Assembly (NCBI GenBank): GCA_041584015.1
Contig: JBFHES010000216.1
Location: 1 to 7,822, forward strand
Direction of reading: 5' to 3'
DNA from: JBFHES01 sp041584015
GTDB taxonomy: Bacteria; Bacteroidota; Bacteroidia; Bacteroidales; M50B96
DNA length: 7,822 nucleotides
Shown here piece after piece: positions 6,691 to 7,822 of the stretch (the stretch's first letter is position 1; the number at the start of each line of letters is the position of its first letter). The translations under genes were made by a program, and so were the position numbers. Below the pieces are notes generated by a model. The model made no database searches and had not been told where the DNA came from. It saw nothing but the letters and a program-made list of their open reading frames with translations.

Positions 6691-7822
6691 ATGAGAAAGC
6701 TATTCACATTAATCATTTCCGTTATAATACTCACCGCGTGCACGACAAACACCAAGCAGTCTAATGTTTCTTCAGACAGTTTTCAAGTACATGATTTAAT
6801 TGAATTTGTAAATCCACTAATTGGTACCCAAAACATGGGACACACTTTCCCTGGTGCGACCGCACCCTTTGGAATGGTGCAGCTAAGCCCTGAAACGAAC
6901 CAACAGGAAATGTTTATTAACGGGCAATACAACGCCAAAACCTACGAATACTGTTCCGGTTATCAATACAAGGACTCCACCATTTTTGGATTTAGTCATA
7001 CACACTTTAGCGGCACCGGACATTCCGATCTGGGGGATTTCTCAATTATGCCAACAATCGGTGCGCTTAAGCTGGATCCTGGAAAAGCAGATCAACCCGG
7101 CAGTGGATTTCATTCAAGGTTCGATCATCAAACAGAACAAGCCATGCCCGGCTATTACAAAGTAGAGCTAGAAAAATATCAAATACAAGCAGAACTGACT
7201 GCAAGCGAGCGCGTAGGTTTCCATCAATATACATTCCTACAAACAGATAGTGCTCATATTATCCTCGATTTAATTGCGGGTATTTATAATCATGAAGATA
7301 AAAATGTATGGACCTTCATACGCATTGAGAACGACAGTCTTGTGACGGGTTACCGTCAGACAAATGGTTGGGCACGCACGCGCATCATGTATTTTGCAAT
7401 GCAGTTCTCAAAAGCATTTACAAGCTATGGTCACGAAAAGTATGATAAACAAACCTATAATGGTTTTTACCGTCGCTTTGATGAAACAAAGAATTTCCCG
7501 GAAATGGCCGGTAGAAACATTCGCGCCTACTTTAATTTTAATACAGCTACAGACGAACAAATAAAAATAAAGTTTGCCCTGTCAGCTGTTAGCACAGCTG
7601 GTGCGCTAAATAATATGAAACAAGAAATACCTCATTGGGATTTCAATAAAACAATGCACGCAACACAAGATCTGTGGAACCAAGAGCTTTCGAAAATTCT
7701 TGTTGAAACCCAAACACCAGCTCAAAAAACTACTTTCTACACGGCCTTGTATCATACCATGCTTGGCCCAACGCTCTACGAAGATGTAGACGGGCTCTAC
7801 CGAGGCCTTGATCAAAACATTC
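6691..7822 (+). CDS. GH92 family alpha-mannosidase lipoprotein, C-terminal half beyond the window
   Basis: Glycoside hydrolase family 92 enzymes are calcium-dependent exo-acting alpha-mannosidases that trim mannose from N-glycans or mannans, usually in the periplasm or on the surface of Bacteroidota. I translated 377 codons from the ATG at 6691 with no stop or frameshift to the window edge; full proteins are roughly 750 residues. A signal peptide ends in the lipobox LTAC (Cys17). The N-terminal beta-sandwich domain has the hallmark VNPLIGT (40-46), FPGATAPFGMVQLSPET (53-69) and GFSHTHFSGTGHSDLGD (100-116). The start of the catalytic (alpha/alpha)6 domain follows, with WNQELSKI and FYTALYHTMLGP (about 329-364). 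The catalytic acid and base lie in the missing half, so activity cannot be judged. No SusC/SusD pair or other glycosidase is in view, so membership of a polysaccharide-utilisation locus would depend on downstream genes. The gap to the toroid gene is 45 bp with no clear promoter. Confidence 0.95.
   Translation, partial: MRKLFTLIISVIILTACTTNTKQSNVSSDSFQVHDLIEFVNPLIGTQNMGHTFPGATAPFGMVQLSPETNQQEMFINGQYNAKTYEYCSGYQYKDSTIFGFSHTHFSGTGHSDLGDFSIMPTIGALKLDPGKADQPGSGFHSRFDHQTEQAMPGYYKVELEKYQIQAELTASERVGFHQYTFLQTDSAHIILDLIAGIYNHEDKNVWTFIRIENDSLVTGYRQTNGWARTRIMYFAMQFSKAFTSYGHEKYDKQTYNGFYRRFDETKNFPEMAGRNIRAYFNFNTATDEQIKIKFALSAVSTAGALNNMKQEIPHWDFNKTMHATQDLWNQELSKILVETQTPAQKTTFYTALYHTMLGPTLYEDVDGLYRGLDQNI

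Noticed and set aside
7606..7815. Minus-strand open frame opposite the mannosidase, and similar short frames opposite the permease, ATPase, helicase and toroid genes
   Set aside because: All are fully covered by strong coding sequences on the other strand and show no family motifs or plausible promoters.

Overview
The window looks like chromosomal DNA of a Bacteroidota bacterium. It is AT-rich and carries a TonB-dependent receptor with an N-terminal carboxypeptidase-regulatory-like domain, two lipoproteins, a GH92 glycosidase, and two exact TAnnTTTG elements, the -7 promoter motif of this phylum, just upstream of genes. No clear Shine-Dalgarno sequences stand out, which also fits. The sequence alone does not support a rank below phylum.

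Layout. On the minus strand, 2518 down to 1 holds a two-gene unit: a DUF2271-like lipoprotein, then a TonB-dependent receptor whose C-terminal part lies beyond the left edge. A 230-bp divergent gap (2519-2748) separates it from the plus-strand genes. These are an ABC exporter pair (permease 2749-3696, ATPase 3683-4369, overlapping by 14 bp), an RhlE-like DEAD-box RNA helicase (4510-5652), an orphan alpha/alpha-toroid protein (5776-6645), and the first half of a GH92 alpha-mannosidase lipoprotein (6691 to the right edge).

How the genes relate. The receptor and lipoprotein probably act together at the outer membrane in uptake of an unidentified ligand. The two ABC genes form one membrane complex. 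The helicase and the toroid gene each have their own candidate promoter, so they look like separate transcription units. GH92 starts 45 bp after the toroid gene and may be co-transcribed with it, although no functional link is visible. No RNA gene, mobile element, CRISPR array or convincing intrinsic terminator was found. Most of the window is ordinary core-type gene content. The least understood parts are the receptor/DUF2271 pair and the toroid protein.
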